The notes under the pieces: generated by a model
What the model saw: only the letters and a program-made list of their open reading frames with translations
Told to the model about the DNA's origin: nothing
Databases searched by the model: none
In this document: positions 63,875 through 64,000 of the stretch, one piece after another
How positions within the stretch are numbered: the first letter of the stretch is position 1
How the letters are laid out: each line of letters opens with the position of its first letter
Position numbers and translations under genes: made by a program
Origin: MSPOR6 sp964652195
Lineage (GTDB): Bacteria > Poribacteria > WGA-4E > WGA-3G
Assembly (NCBI GenBank): GCA_964652195.1
Contig: CAZZBB010000106.1
Location: forward strand, 62,001-126,000
DNA: 64,000 nt
Direction: 5' to 3'

Positions 63875-64000
63875 TTATTCCTCGTCCTTAGATTTTGCTT
63901 GAAGTCGTGCAGCTTCTCCAGGATTACCTATATGCATTGTGTTGTATGCTTGGTCAGAACTCTTAAACGGACCTATCCCTTTATGTCCGTGCCAATCCCC
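63875..64000 (-). CDS. Unidentified protein, C-terminal fragment
   Basis: The 41 residues before the stop at 63875-63877 read GDWHGHKGIGPFKSSDQAYN and TMHIGNPGEAARLQAKSKDE, with the 5' part beyond the right edge. I do not recognise the family. It is on the same strand as the PEP hydrolase-like gene and ends 54 nt before it, so the two may belong to one operon. Confidence 0.6.
   Translation of the reverse strand, partial: GDWHGHKGIGPFKSSDQAYNTMHIGNPGEAARLQAKSKDEE

Overview
This window looks like chromosomal DNA of an uncultivated, diderm, AT-rich bacterium. The best guess is a Candidatus Poribacteria-like sponge or marine lineage. The guess rests on gene content recognised by eye: phytanoyl-CoA dioxygenase-type oxygenases, a sulfatase, an enolase-superfamily enzyme, a PEP-hydrolase-like TIM barrel, WD40 and Asp-box propellers, and PorV/Omp85-type outer membrane proteins. 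Many short palindromic intergenic repeats and several decayed genes fit the same picture. No rRNA, tRNA or CRISPR array was seen.

Layout. 0-10 kb: the tail of a threonine synthase-like gene, xylose isomerase, a CstA-type transporter, then a minus-strand block with an ECF sigma factor fused to an Asp-box propeller, a MacB-type permease, MobA and a sulfatase. 10-16.6 kb: a repeat-rich, decaying stretch with a Cys-rich membrane peptide, a WD40 protein, a frameshifted secreted-protein fragment, a tandem duplicated gene with one broken copy, and a glycosyltransferase remnant. 16.6-21.8 kb: two half-size ABC exporters and a second MacB-type permease. 22-29 kb: a type III-like restriction-modification operon (mod, a DUF2971-like gene, res). 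30-34 kb: an operon with a strong promoter encoding an acidic TPR protein, transketolase, a c-type cytochrome and a redoxin with an in-frame TGA. 34-43.5 kb: a minus-strand dioxygenase and a hypothetical gene, then a plus-strand envelope operon (two lipoproteins, a metallopeptidase/TolB/Omp85 fusion, a UPF0182 membrane protein) ending in a small DUF5069-like gene with an in-frame TGA. 43.6-57 kb: PheA, QueG, a VIT/VWA protein, a methyltransferase, an enolase-family enzyme, a second dioxygenase, a PorV-like protein, an MFS transporter and a UvrD-type helicase with a GIY-YIG domain inside it. 57-64 kb: purL-purQ, a type II restriction-modification pair and a PEP hydrolase-like gene.

The main result is two probable selenoproteins 10 kb apart. 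Each has a TGA at a position where a conserved cysteine is expected, an intact reading frame beyond it, and a bacterial SECIS-like hairpin with GG in the apical loop about 20 nt downstream. They are a TlpA/redoxin-like protein (TGA at 33360-33362) and a DUF5069-like protein (TGA at 43387-43389). A gene caller using the standard code would truncate or miss both. Further points are the helicase with a nested nuclease domain, the sigma factor-propeller fusion, a MITE-like element with a flanking 8-bp direct repeat, and hairpin repeats whose stems appear to covary.
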